Assembly: GCA_903825615.1 (NCBI GenBank)
Contig: CAIKBK010000066.1
Coordinates: 1-5,733 of the forward strand
DNA from: Candidatus Vogelbacteria bacterium
Lineage (GTDB): Bacteria > Patescibacteriota > Minisyncoccia > Phycocordibacterales > XYD1-FULL-46-19
Length of the DNA: 5,733 nucleotides
Direction of reading: 5' to 3'
Below, one piece after another: positions 1-5,733 of the stretch (its first letter is position 1; every line of letters begins with the position of its first letter). Position numbers and translations under genes: made by a program. The notes beneath the pieces were generated by a model that did not search any database, had not been told where the DNA came from, and worked only from the letters and a program-made list of their open reading frames with translations.

Positions 1-777
1 TGGATCTAGTATGTACTTCAACTCTGCCTCCGTTTTTGCAATCTCGGCTTCTATTTGTTGTTTTTTCTTAAGGCGGTCGGCTAATAATTTTTGATAGGCT
101 GACTCCTTATTCTTTGTTTCGGCCAATAAGGTGTTTTTGTTTTCTTTGGTTTGGTCAGTAATCTTCTTCTGATCAGTTAATTGGTCTTCTAGGTCACTAA
201 GATTTTTTTTCTCCACTTCTTTCTGGGTTTTATTTATTTCCAATTCTTTTTTGTCTTGGTTGAGAATGCTGATAAGCTTGTTTATTTGTTCACCCAAGCT
301 TTGGTAGCGAGCGAGTTTATCCCAGAGTTCAGTTGTGTTTTGACCGCTGACCAGAAATTCAACCAAGCTGTCTTGTTCTTGGTTATTAATTAGCCTGAGG
401 GATAAGGACAAAGCTTTTTGGTTATCAACGATTCGTTCGGCGGTGGTGCGAATCCCCTGACTTAAGTTTTGAATATTGCTATCAGTAATAGAAATTTTAT
501 TTTGGGTAACAGAAATATCAGCCTGTAATTTTTTACGGGCTAATTCCAAAGTGGCGAGTTCCTTGGCGAGAGAAGCTTTTTCCGTACCCGCTTTACTTAT
601 TTGTGTTCGGTAATTAGCTATTTCCGCATCAAGTTGCTTTATTTGCGCTTGTTGGTCGGTAATTTTATTTTGCAACTCGGCGGTTGTGGCCGCTGACAAA
701 TACAAGACACCGCTTATCACCGAGACGGTTAAAGAAGCCAACAAAATTATCGACTTAAGATAAAATTTGTTCTGCAT
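1..777 (-). CDS. Secreted coiled-coil murein hydrolase/activator (EnvC/PcsB/M23-type), N-terminal part; 3' end beyond window
   Basis: The frame stays open for 259 codons from ATG at 777 to the left edge, so the C-terminus is missing. Residues 1-30 look like a signal peptide: Lys at 4 and 8, a hydrophobic core from about 9 to 27, then small residues (LSAATTA) suited to cleavage. Residues about 32-115 and 160-255 are rich in Q, K, E, L, I and A with heptad character, so they are probably long coiled coils. The middle (about 130-165, including DSLVEFLVSG and a following LARYQSLGEQI) resembles the hinge between coils in EnvC/PcsB-like proteins. The stretch ETKNKESAYQKLLAD (220-234) is typical of CPR proteins with a C-terminal M23 (LytM) domain; that domain would lie outside the window and is inferred. 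The likely role is extracytoplasmic peptidoglycan cleavage or hydrolase activation. An in-frame TAA five codons upstream supports this start. There is no clear Shine-Dalgarno sequence. The gene overlaps the end of gltX by 23 bp. Confidence 0.82.
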   Translation of the reverse strand, partial: MQNKFYLKSIILLASLTVSVISGVLYLSAATTAELQNKITDQQAQIKQLDAEIANYRTQISKAGTEKASLAKELATLELARKKLQADISVTQNKISITDSNIQNLSQGIRTTAERIVDNQKALSLSLRLINNQEQDSLVEFLVSGQNTTELWDKLARYQSLGEQINKLISILNQDKKELEINKTQKEVEKKNLSDLEDQLTDQKKITDQTKENKNTLLAETKNKESAYQKLLADRLKKKQQIEAEIAKTEAELKYILDP

Positions 778-2107
778 GAGCAAGTCTTTTTATTGTTTCC
801 TCTTTGCCCAAAATAGAGGCCACCGTGAAGGGGTCGGGTGATTTTTCTTGACCAGTTAGAGCGACGCGCATAGGCCAGAGGACGAGCGCTCTCCCCTTTT
901 CGCTAGCAAAATCCCAAAGGGCCTTCTTAATTTTTTCTGGATCAGAAAAATTTTCGACGGGCAAATTTTTTATGATGTCTATTGTTTGGCTAAGATAGGT
1001 TCCTTCACGCAAGAGCTCTTGGCTTGGGTGTGGCGTGGTAAAGAAAAAATCAAAGTCACCCCGGCCGAGGATATCTGTTAGTTCGCCGTAATTATTAATT
1101 CGTTCTATTAAAATTTGGGTCAATTGAATTAATTTGTCAGTCGAATAGAGGGGAAGTTCTTTAACTCTAGCTGGGCACCTCTCATTAATTTCTTTGGCCA
1201 CTGCCTCTGTTGTTTGATTTTTCAAATATTCTCGGTTAAGCCAATTGAGTTTTTCTATGTCGAAAATAGCTCCTTTTTTCTGGACTTTTTTGATATCAAA
1301 ACGTTTTAATAATTCTTCTCTGAAGAGAATTTCGTCATCGGTTCCCTGCTCATTATTGTTAGCGGCTTGCGGAGACCAACCCAAAAGAGCGAGATAATTG
1401 TTCAGCGCCTCAGGGAGGTAACCATTTTTCTTATACTCACTAACCCAAACACTGGCGCCATGCTTGCGTTTGGATAACTTGGCTCGGTCACGATCGAGAA
1501 TTAGGGGGATATGTGCATAGATTGGCATAGTTTTTGCTCCAAGTGCTTCGAACAATAGAATTTGTCTTGGGGTATTAGAGATATGTTCTTCGCCTCGAAT
1601 GATATGAGTAACCCCACTTGCCATATCGTCGGCAACATTGGCCAGATGGAAAATTGGGGTAGCCATATCTTTTGCAATAACAAAATCACCTAAATCAGTC
1701 GTATCAAAAACTATTTCGCCATGAATCAAATCAATGAAGGTAATTTTTTTGTTGGGATTGCGAAAGCGAATGACTTCCTCGCGGTCGCCTTCTTTTTGCA
1801 CTTCTTCTTTAGACACATAAGCTAGATTATTATCAATCAATTTTTTCAAACAACTTTGGTGGTACTCAATATTGTCAGATTGGCGGACAAATTCATCATG
1901 CTCCAGCTCGAGCCACTTAAGGCCGGCCAAAATGTCCTCTTCGTATTCGAGCTTTGACCGTTCCTTATCGGTATCTTCGATGCGAAGAATATATTTACCA
2001 TTATTCTGCCTAGTGAATAAATAAATAAAGAGTGCCGTGCGAGCACCGCCAATATGAAGATAGCCGGTTGGGCTAGGGGCAAATCTGGTAACAATTTTAT
2101 TATTCAT
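755..2107 (-). CDS. gltX: Glutamyl-tRNA synthetase (class I)
   Basis: This enzyme attaches L-glutamate to tRNA using ATP, in the cytoplasm. The 450 residues begin with the Rossmann-fold signature FAPSPTGYLHIGG (9-21, the HIGH motif), followed by LRIEDTD (41-47), RGEEHISNTPRQ (171-182) and the KMSKS-type motif KLSKR (210-214). The C-terminal half is a helical anticodon-binding domain that includes PMRVALTG (412-419) and ends in a typical LGKEETIKRL stretch. It is somewhat shorter than the usual 470-500 residues. The shortening is at about residues 95-112, where many relatives carry a cysteine-rich zinc-binding insert; here the segment is short and has no Cys cluster. One extra Lys separates KLSKR from HG. 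The ATG start overlaps the murG stop by 8 bp, with AGG only 2 nt upstream. If the host lacks GlnRS, the enzyme may also charge tRNA-Gln for later amidation by GatCAB; the window cannot show this. Confidence 0.96.
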   Translation of the reverse strand: MNNKIVTRFAPSPTGYLHIGGARTALFIYLFTRQNNGKYILRIEDTDKERSKLEYEEDILAGLKWLELEHDEFVRQSDNIEYHQSCLKKLIDNNLAYVSKEEVQKEGDREEVIRFRNPNKKITFIDLIHGEIVFDTTDLGDFVIAKDMATPIFHLANVADDMASGVTHIIRGEEHISNTPRQILLFEALGAKTMPIYAHIPLILDRDRAKLSKRKHGASVWVSEYKKNGYLPEALNNYLALLGWSPQAANNNEQGTDDEILFREELLKRFDIKKVQKKGAIFDIEKLNWLNREYLKNQTTEAVAKEINERCPARVKELPLYSTDKLIQLTQILIERINNYGELTDILGRGDFDFFFTTPHPSQELLREGTYLSQTIDIIKNLPVENFSDPEKIKKALWDFASEKGRALVLWPMRVALTGQEKSPDPFTVASILGKEETIKRLAHAEQILS

Positions 2108-3236
2108 GACCTAAAGATATTTTAAGAACTTCTCTCGCGATGACATTAGCCGCATCAGGACGAGCGAATTGTTTAGCCCCCTTAATCATATCTTCACGCA
2201 TTTTTTCATCGTTCATTATTTTGTCTATTTCAAACAAAAGAACTGAAGCCGTTAGATTTTTTTCTTCTATTACCACCGCTCCCCCGCTTCGCGCGTAAGT
2301 AAAGGCGTTGGTGCGTTGATCGTGGCTAACCTCTTCTGGGATTGGTATAACAATTGAAGGGATACCCCAGTTGGCTATCTCAAATAAGGTTGAACCAGCC
2401 CGCGTGATAACTAGCGAGGCGACACCGGCGGTCATGCGCATGGCCGTGGTATCCAGATAATCAAAAATTTTGTAACGGTCGGCAAAAGGGTTACCTTTGA
2501 GTATGAACTTTGCTCGCTGTGATAAATCAATATAATTATTTTTACCCACCTGATGGATTAGTTGGTATTTTTCAACAATCTTAGACAGAATATCAACAAT
2601 TATTTCGTTTATCTTACTGGCGCCTTGAGAACCCCCAATAACGAAGATAATGGGTAAATCTTTATCCAAACGTAAATATTCATAGGCCCCACTTTCGGTC
2701 GGAGTCAGGATTTCTTGACGCAAAGGATTGCCAGTTATGGCAACTTTATCAGCTGGGAAATATTTGGCCGCTTCAGGATAAGATAAAGCCACTCGGATAG
2801 CAAATTTACCCGCCCAACGAGTGACCAGGCCGGGATGAGAATCGGACTCGTGGATAAAAACTGGTATTCGTAAGATACGAGAAGCGAGCAGAGTTGGGAA
2901 ACTGGCATAACCGCCCTTACCCACGACAATATCGGGGTAGAGATTGAAGACTTTGAACAGAGCTCCAATTGATCCAAAAAAAGTTTTAAAGAGATCAAAA
3001 AAGTTTTTTAGCCAACTTAAGGGTGAAGAATCTCGGCGTAATTTGCCAGCCATCACTTTTATAAATTTTATATCATTTTCAAATAGGGTCCGTTCGTTAT
3101 AGGGACCATCAGACATAAAGTAAAGACTGGGTTGAACTAATTTTTCTTCGGTGGCCAGACGCCTTATTTCTTGGGCAATAGCAATAATTGGATAAAAATG
3201 TCCTCCACTACCTCCGCCTGTAAATAAAATCTTCAT
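2100..3236 (-). CDS. murG: UDP-GlcNAc:lipid I N-acetylglucosaminyltransferase (makes lipid II)
   Basis: MurG transfers GlcNAc from UDP-GlcNAc to lipid I at the inner face of the membrane, giving lipid II. The 378-residue length is close to the family norm, and it has the GT-B fold with two Rossmann-like halves. The N-terminal half has the glycine-rich loop GGGSGGH (7-13), whose His is conserved, then GKGGYAS (106-112) and HESDSHPG (129-136). This last replaces the HEQN-type motif of proteobacterial MurG, a variant I associate with CPR sequences. The linker has GNPLR (169-173). The C-terminal half has the sugar-nucleotide-binding elements GGSQGASKIN (201-210), RAGSTLFEI (279-287) and HDQRTNA (305-311). 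ATG at 3236 gives the expected MKILFTGGG start. It lies 24 bp after the ftsW stop in A+T-rich DNA without a recognisable Shine-Dalgarno sequence. Following mraY and ftsW, it fits the dcw cluster order. Confidence 0.96.
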   Translation of the reverse strand: MKILFTGGGSGGHFYPIIAIAQEIRRLATEEKLVQPSLYFMSDGPYNERTLFENDIKFIKVMAGKLRRDSSPLSWLKNFFDLFKTFFGSIGALFKVFNLYPDIVVGKGGYASFPTLLASRILRIPVFIHESDSHPGLVTRWAGKFAIRVALSYPEAAKYFPADKVAITGNPLRQEILTPTESGAYEYLRLDKDLPIIFVIGGSQGASKINEIIVDILSKIVEKYQLIHQVGKNNYIDLSQRAKFILKGNPFADRYKIFDYLDTTAMRMTAGVASLVITRAGSTLFEIANWGIPSIVIPIPEEVSHDQRTNAFTYARSGGAVVIEEKNLTASVLLFEIDKIMNDEKMREDMIKGAKQFARPDAANVIAREVLKISLGHE

Positions 3237-3260
3237 ATGCTATAAAATATCTTTTAAATA

Positions 3261-4361
3261 TTAAACTTTCGCGCCATGATGACGCGATATGCTAAGTATA
3301 ATACCGACCTCGATTAAAGCAAAGAGAAGGGCGGTACCGCCGTGGCTAACAAACGGTAAAGGTACACCAGTAAGCGGTAAGAGCCCGAGCATTGCCCCAA
3401 TATTAATAAAAGCTTGCGCCGAAATAACAGTAATCAAGCCAACAATAAGGATACGACCAAAATTATCAGTTTCCTTGCTGGCTAGAAGGTAACCATAAAG
3501 GGCAAAGGCGAGAAAAAGTAAAATTAAAAAACCGGAACCCAATAATCCAAACTCTTCGCTAGCGACAGCAAAAATAGAGTCTCCTATCGGCTCAGGCAAA
3601 AAATTAAATTTCTGGATACTCTGGCCAAAGCCTCGACCAACCAAACCCCCTGAGCCAATAGCAATGAGCGATTGATTGATTTGATAAGAGGAGCCCTGCT
3701 CGTCATAGCCTGGATTAAAGAAAGTCACGAGACGATCCAGCACATGGGGTCGAACAAAAACTAAGGCCCCAAAGGCCATAGCGCCAATTAGGATCAAGAT
3801 TAGCAGATGGGCTAAACGTCCACCAGCGGCGAAAAAGATACTAATTGCCCCAATCATCATTACGGCTAAAGTCCCCGTGTCTTTTTGGAAGAACATGACA
3901 GCCGCAACAACACCAAGAAATAAAATAAAAGGGAGTAAACCTTCAGGTAGACTCTTAATCTTCTCCTTGCGCGCTCCCGCCCAAGCCGCGAGGAAGACAA
4001 TAAAAGTGAATTTAAGAATCTCCGAAGGCTGGATAGTCAAGAAGCCAAGATCAATCCAACGTGTTGCCCCATTATACATGAAGCCAAACCCGGGAATAAA
4101 AACTGTGGCTGATAGAATTAATCCACCCAAAAAAAGGAAAGGTGACCACTTCTTGAGTGATTGGTAAGGTGAATTGGCAACTGTCAGTAAAGCCACAACA
4201 CCGATTAGTAAAATAGCCAGTTGTTTAATAACAATCGTGGTAAAACTGACACTATCCTTACCTACTTGACCAAGGGCGGCGGAGGAAAAAATAGCAAAAC
4301 CCACAACGATTAGGATGATTGTTAGAACAAAGAAAACACGATCGGATTTTTTATTTCTCAC
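3261..4361 (-). CDS. ftsW: SEDS-family peptidoglycan glycosyltransferase FtsW
   Basis: FtsW is a polytopic membrane enzyme that polymerises lipid II into glycan strands at the septum, together with a class B PBP that is not in this window. The 366 residues are strongly hydrophobic and fit about ten membrane segments. Family motifs in order are NGATRWI (97-103), QPSEILKF (111-118), QKDTGT (159-164, more often QPDxGT), the large extracytoplasmic loop with SSYQINQSLIAIGSGG (224-239) and GRGFGQS (242-248), FLPEPIGDSIFAV (254-266) and PLPFVSHGGTALL (334-346). Asp261 aligns with the Asp shown to be essential in RodA and FtsW. The start is GTG: an in-frame TAA four codons upstream excludes a longer form, and AGGA lies only 2 nt before it. 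RodA is the alternative within the family, but the position between mraY and murG favours FtsW. Confidence 0.94.
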   Translation of the reverse strand: MRNKKSDRVFFVLTIILIVVGFAIFSSAALGQVGKDSVSFTTIVIKQLAILLIGVVALLTVANSPYQSLKKWSPFLFLGGLILSATVFIPGFGFMYNGATRWIDLGFLTIQPSEILKFTFIVFLAAWAGARKEKIKSLPEGLLPFILFLGVVAAVMFFQKDTGTLAVMMIGAISIFFAAGGRLAHLLILILIGAMAFGALVFVRPHVLDRLVTFFNPGYDEQGSSYQINQSLIAIGSGGLVGRGFGQSIQKFNFLPEPIGDSIFAVASEEFGLLGSGFLILLFLAFALYGYLLASKETDNFGRILIVGLITVISAQAFINIGAMLGLLPLTGVPLPFVSHGGTALLFALIEVGIILSISRHHGAKV

Positions 4362-4363
4362 TG

Positions 4364-4367
4364 TCCT
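4364..4367 (-). promoter_or_regulatory. Weak, closely spaced Shine-Dalgarno-like AGGA before ftsW
   Basis: On the minus strand the sequence reads TAGGACA directly before the GTG start of ftsW, leaving only 2 nt between AGGA and the start codon. The usual spacing is about 5-9 nt, so this may be a poor ribosome site or chance. It is listed because the in-frame TAA just upstream forces this GTG start. gltX has a similar arrangement (TAGGTC before ATG). Confidence 0.3.
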
Positions 4368-4408
4368 ATTTTAAACTTTTTTGACTACTTTGAGAATGGG
4401 GACAAAAA

Positions 4409-4933
4409 CTAATTTTTGATAATTTCTGGAATTAGGGTAAGGGCTCTGACTTTTAAGAGCTGGCGAAGCTGTTTGACCTCAAGGTCGACTTCCTCTGGGC
4501 TCTCACCCTCTTCCCTCTTTGTTTTTATTAAAGTTTGCATACCAGCTTCACTTAGAACATCTTCGGTTTGGGCTGACCAACGATTTTTTTGGTAAGCCTC
4601 CTCCTCAGTTAGTCCCTGGTCTACCAATTGGTCTCGTTCCGCTACAAATAATTCGCAATAAAGTTCCACTATTTGCCCCCAATATTTTGCCTCGCTGATT
4701 TCTTTAGCCTCTAACATTACAGTTAGTTCTGTGATGAAATCATTAATCGAAGAATCAATTATTGCTTTACTTTCTATTTTATCTCTAGTGAGAAGAGAAG
4801 AACCAATTACCACTTCGTTTTCTTGATTATCCCTAACGAGGCGAACTACTAATTGACGGGATTTTTTTAATTTTAGCTTAAGTTCTTCTTCTTTTGATAA
4901 ACCACCAGGCGCTCGATTAAGATTTTGTTCCAT
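4409..4933 (-). CDS. Conserved-looking hypothetical protein, soluble and mainly helical, between mraY and ftsW
   Basis: I do not recognise a family for this 174-residue protein. It has no signal peptide and no membrane segment, so it is probably cytoplasmic. Residues 1-12 look disordered (Asn, Pro, Gly). Residues 13-36 are a highly charged helix rich in Lys and Glu. Residues 37-55 may hold a short beta element (NEVVIGSSLLTRD). From about 58 to 130 there are amphipathic helices, with aromatics at YWGQIVELYCELF (84-96), and another charged helix follows at about 140-165. There is one Cys (93) and no obvious catalytic signature. The ATG start is 29 bp after the mraY stop, with no Shine-Dalgarno sequence; the TAG stop is 47 bp before ftsW. 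The place corresponds to murD in the classical cluster order, but the length and lack of an ATP-binding GKT loop rule out a Mur ligase. A role linked to division or wall synthesis is inferred from position only. Confidence 0.85.
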   Translation of the reverse strand: MEQNLNRAPGGLSKEEELKLKLKKSRQLVVRLVRDNQENEVVIGSSLLTRDKIESKAIIDSSINDFITELTVMLEAKEISEAKYWGQIVELYCELFVAERDQLVDQGLTEEEAYQKNRWSAQTEDVLSEAGMQTLIKTKREEGESPEEVDLEVKQLRQLLKVRALTLIPEIIKN

Positions 4934-4940
4934 ATTTTTG

Positions 4941-4953
4941 TCGTTTTAAACGA
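4941..4953. repeat. 13-bp palindrome TCGTTTTAAACGA in the gap before the hypothetical gene
   Basis: Two 6-bp arms (TCGTTT and AAACGA) flank a single central base within the 29-bp gap between the mraY stop and the next ATG. With a 1-nt centre it would fold poorly as a long RNA hairpin, and no G+C-rich stem followed by a T-run is present, so a terminator is unlikely. It could be a protein-binding site or chance in A+T-rich DNA. Confidence 0.35.
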
Positions 4954-4962
4954 TTTTTAACC

Positions 4963-5733
4963 TTATAATTTTGGTCCCCCGATTAGGGTGACGATTAAAC
5001 CAATAATAGCAAAAATAACCCCAATTACCCAATATCTCATTACCACTTTATAAGCGGGCCAGCCGATGGCTTCAAAGTGGTGGTGAAGTGGAGCGACCCG
5101 AAACACTTTCTGGCCATTTCTTAGCTTTTTTGAGGAGAGTTGGATAATTACTGATAAGACGGTGACGACAAGGGGTAAAGCAATAATTGGCAAGGTAAGT
5201 ACTGAATCTGTCAGGAAAACAACAACGGTCAGGGCCGTAGTTAGACCCAAAATCCCTGTCTCTGACATGTAGAATCGCGCGGGAGGGATATTAAACCAGA
5301 GGAAGGCTAGTAATCCACCCGTTACCGCTCCGCAGAAGGCGGAGAGGTCAAACTGGCCTTGGAAGAAGGCCACCCCCGTATAAGCGGCAAAAATGATCGC
5401 CATCACACCGCCGGAAAGACCATCGAGACCGTCAATAACCCCACTCGAGAAAAGAGCGATCATAACTAAAACAAAGAGTGGAATAATTAGCCAGCCGATA
5501 ACGATACTTCCCAAGAAGGGAATGCCGATAGCCACCATCCCCAGTTTGAAGTAGAACCAGTAGCCCCCAATAAGTCCAAGAACTATGACGAATAGCAGAC
5601 GACGGGAGAAAGGCAGGCCAGCATTCTTAACATCTACCTCGGCCTGCACTTGGCGCCAATCATCTATTAGGCCAACTAGGGATCCAACTAATAAAGTAAA
5701 GAGCGGTAACCAAGTTTGGTTGCGGCTGAGGAA
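4963..5733 (-). CDS. mraY: Phospho-MurNAc-pentapeptide translocase MraY, divergent; 5' end beyond window
   Basis: MraY joins phospho-MurNAc-pentapeptide to undecaprenyl phosphate, giving lipid I. The frame is open from the right edge, so 256 residues are visible and roughly the first 85-100 are missing. A GTG codon at 5649 is internal, because the family motif LVGLIDDWR lies upstream of it. In visible numbering the landmarks are the Asp pair at 24-25 (positions 5659-5664), VIDGLDGLSGG (99-109), FLWFNIPPARFYMSETG (144-160), and APLHHHFEAIGWP (214-226), the hallmark of MraY as opposed to WecA-type relatives. Several hydrophobic membrane segments separate these. Three differences from textbook MraY stand out: Gly replaces the Asn of NxxDGxDG, Glu replaces the Asp of the usual MGDxGS motif (SETG), and the Lys residues after the Asp pair are largely replaced. 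The intact HHH motif and the place before ftsW and murG still favour true MraY. It ends 29 bp before the next gene. Confidence 0.92.
   Translation of the reverse strand, partial: FLSRNQTWLPLFTLLVGSLVGLIDDWRQVQAEVDVKNAGLPFSRRLLFVIVLGLIGGYWFYFKLGMVAIGIPFLGSIVIGWLIIPLFVLVMIALFSSGVIDGLDGLSGGVMAIIFAAYTGVAFFQGQFDLSAFCGAVTGGLLAFLWFNIPPARFYMSETGILGLTTALTVVVFLTDSVLTLPIIALPLVVTVLSVIIQLSSKKLRNGQKVFRVAPLHHHFEAIGWPAYKVVMRYWVIGVIFAIIGLIVTLIGGPKL

Larger units (their letters stand above)
1..5733 (-). other. Probable single operon: mraY, unknown gene, ftsW, murG, gltX, coiled-coil hydrolase-like gene
   Basis: Six genes point the same way with gaps of 29, 47 and 24 bp and overlaps of 8 and 23 bp. I found no convincing promoter or terminator in any gap. 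The two overlaps (2100-2107 and 755-777) suggest that translation of gltX and of the last gene is coupled to the gene before. The promoter should lie upstream of mraY, outside the window. Confidence 0.75.

Noticed and set aside
1501..2998. Further minus-strand open frames inside gltX and murG
   Set aside because: They lie in alternative frames within well-supported genes, and their translations show no family features.
3237..3260. A promoter in the A+T-rich gap between ftsW and murG
   Set aside because: The gap is only 24 bp, and TATA-like strings are expected in such A+T-rich DNA. No -35 element with suitable spacing was seen.
3269..3287. Inverted repeat TCGCG...CGCGA at the end of ftsW as a terminator
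   Set aside because: The stem is only 5 bp with a 9-nt loop, lies inside the coding sequence, is not followed by a T-run, and murG starts shortly after in the same direction.
3289..4167. Open plus-strand frames opposite ftsW (3289-3492 and 3877-4167)
   Set aside because: They are antisense to a clearly conserved membrane protein gene and have low-complexity, basic, Pro/Ile/Lys-rich translations without recognisable domains, as expected by chance.
4362..4408. A promoter or small RNA in the 47-bp gap before ftsW
   Set aside because: No pair of -35 and -10 boxes with normal spacing and no stable hairpin were visible.
4963..5649. GTG at 5649 as the start of mraY
   Set aside because: The same frame is open to the window edge and encodes the conserved LVGLIDDWR segment upstream of this codon, so the GTG is an internal Val and the gene is cut by the window.

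Overview
All the genes in this window lie on the minus strand, so the biology reads from the right edge (position 5733) to the left edge (position 1). In that order they are mraY (5' end cut off by the window), a 174-residue protein of unknown function, ftsW, murG, gltX, and the N-terminal part of a secreted coiled-coil protein of the EnvC/PcsB/M23-peptidase type (3' end cut off by the window). The spacings are 29 bp, 47 bp and 24 bp, then overlaps of 8 bp and 23 bp. This looks like one operon. No stretch over 50 bp lacks a gene, and I see no RNA gene, mobile element, CRISPR array or convincing terminator.

The likely host is a member of the Candidate Phyla Radiation (Patescibacteria), probably Parcubacteria-like. 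This rests on recognising protein style, not on a search: modest G+C, compact coding, a MurG with HESDSHPG in place of the usual HEQN-type motif, a shortened GluRS with a KLSKRKHG signature, a divergent MraY, and an M23-type coiled-coil protein joined to the cluster. All visible stops are TAA or TAG and no frame needs TGA read as an amino acid, so there is no sign of the recoded TGA found in some CPR lineages.

Functionally this is part of the division and cell wall (dcw) cluster. MraY makes lipid I, MurG converts it to lipid II, and FtsW polymerises lipid II into glycan strands at the septum. The coiled-coil protein probably acts outside the membrane in cutting peptidoglycan or in activating hydrolases during separation. 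gltX, a translation gene, lies between the synthesis genes and the hydrolase-like gene and overlaps both neighbours.

The most interesting points are the unknown 174-residue protein occupying the place where murD sits in the classical mraY-murD-ftsW-murG order, and an MraY in which several residues usually invariant at the active site are replaced. I do not see a wholly new defence or mobile system here.
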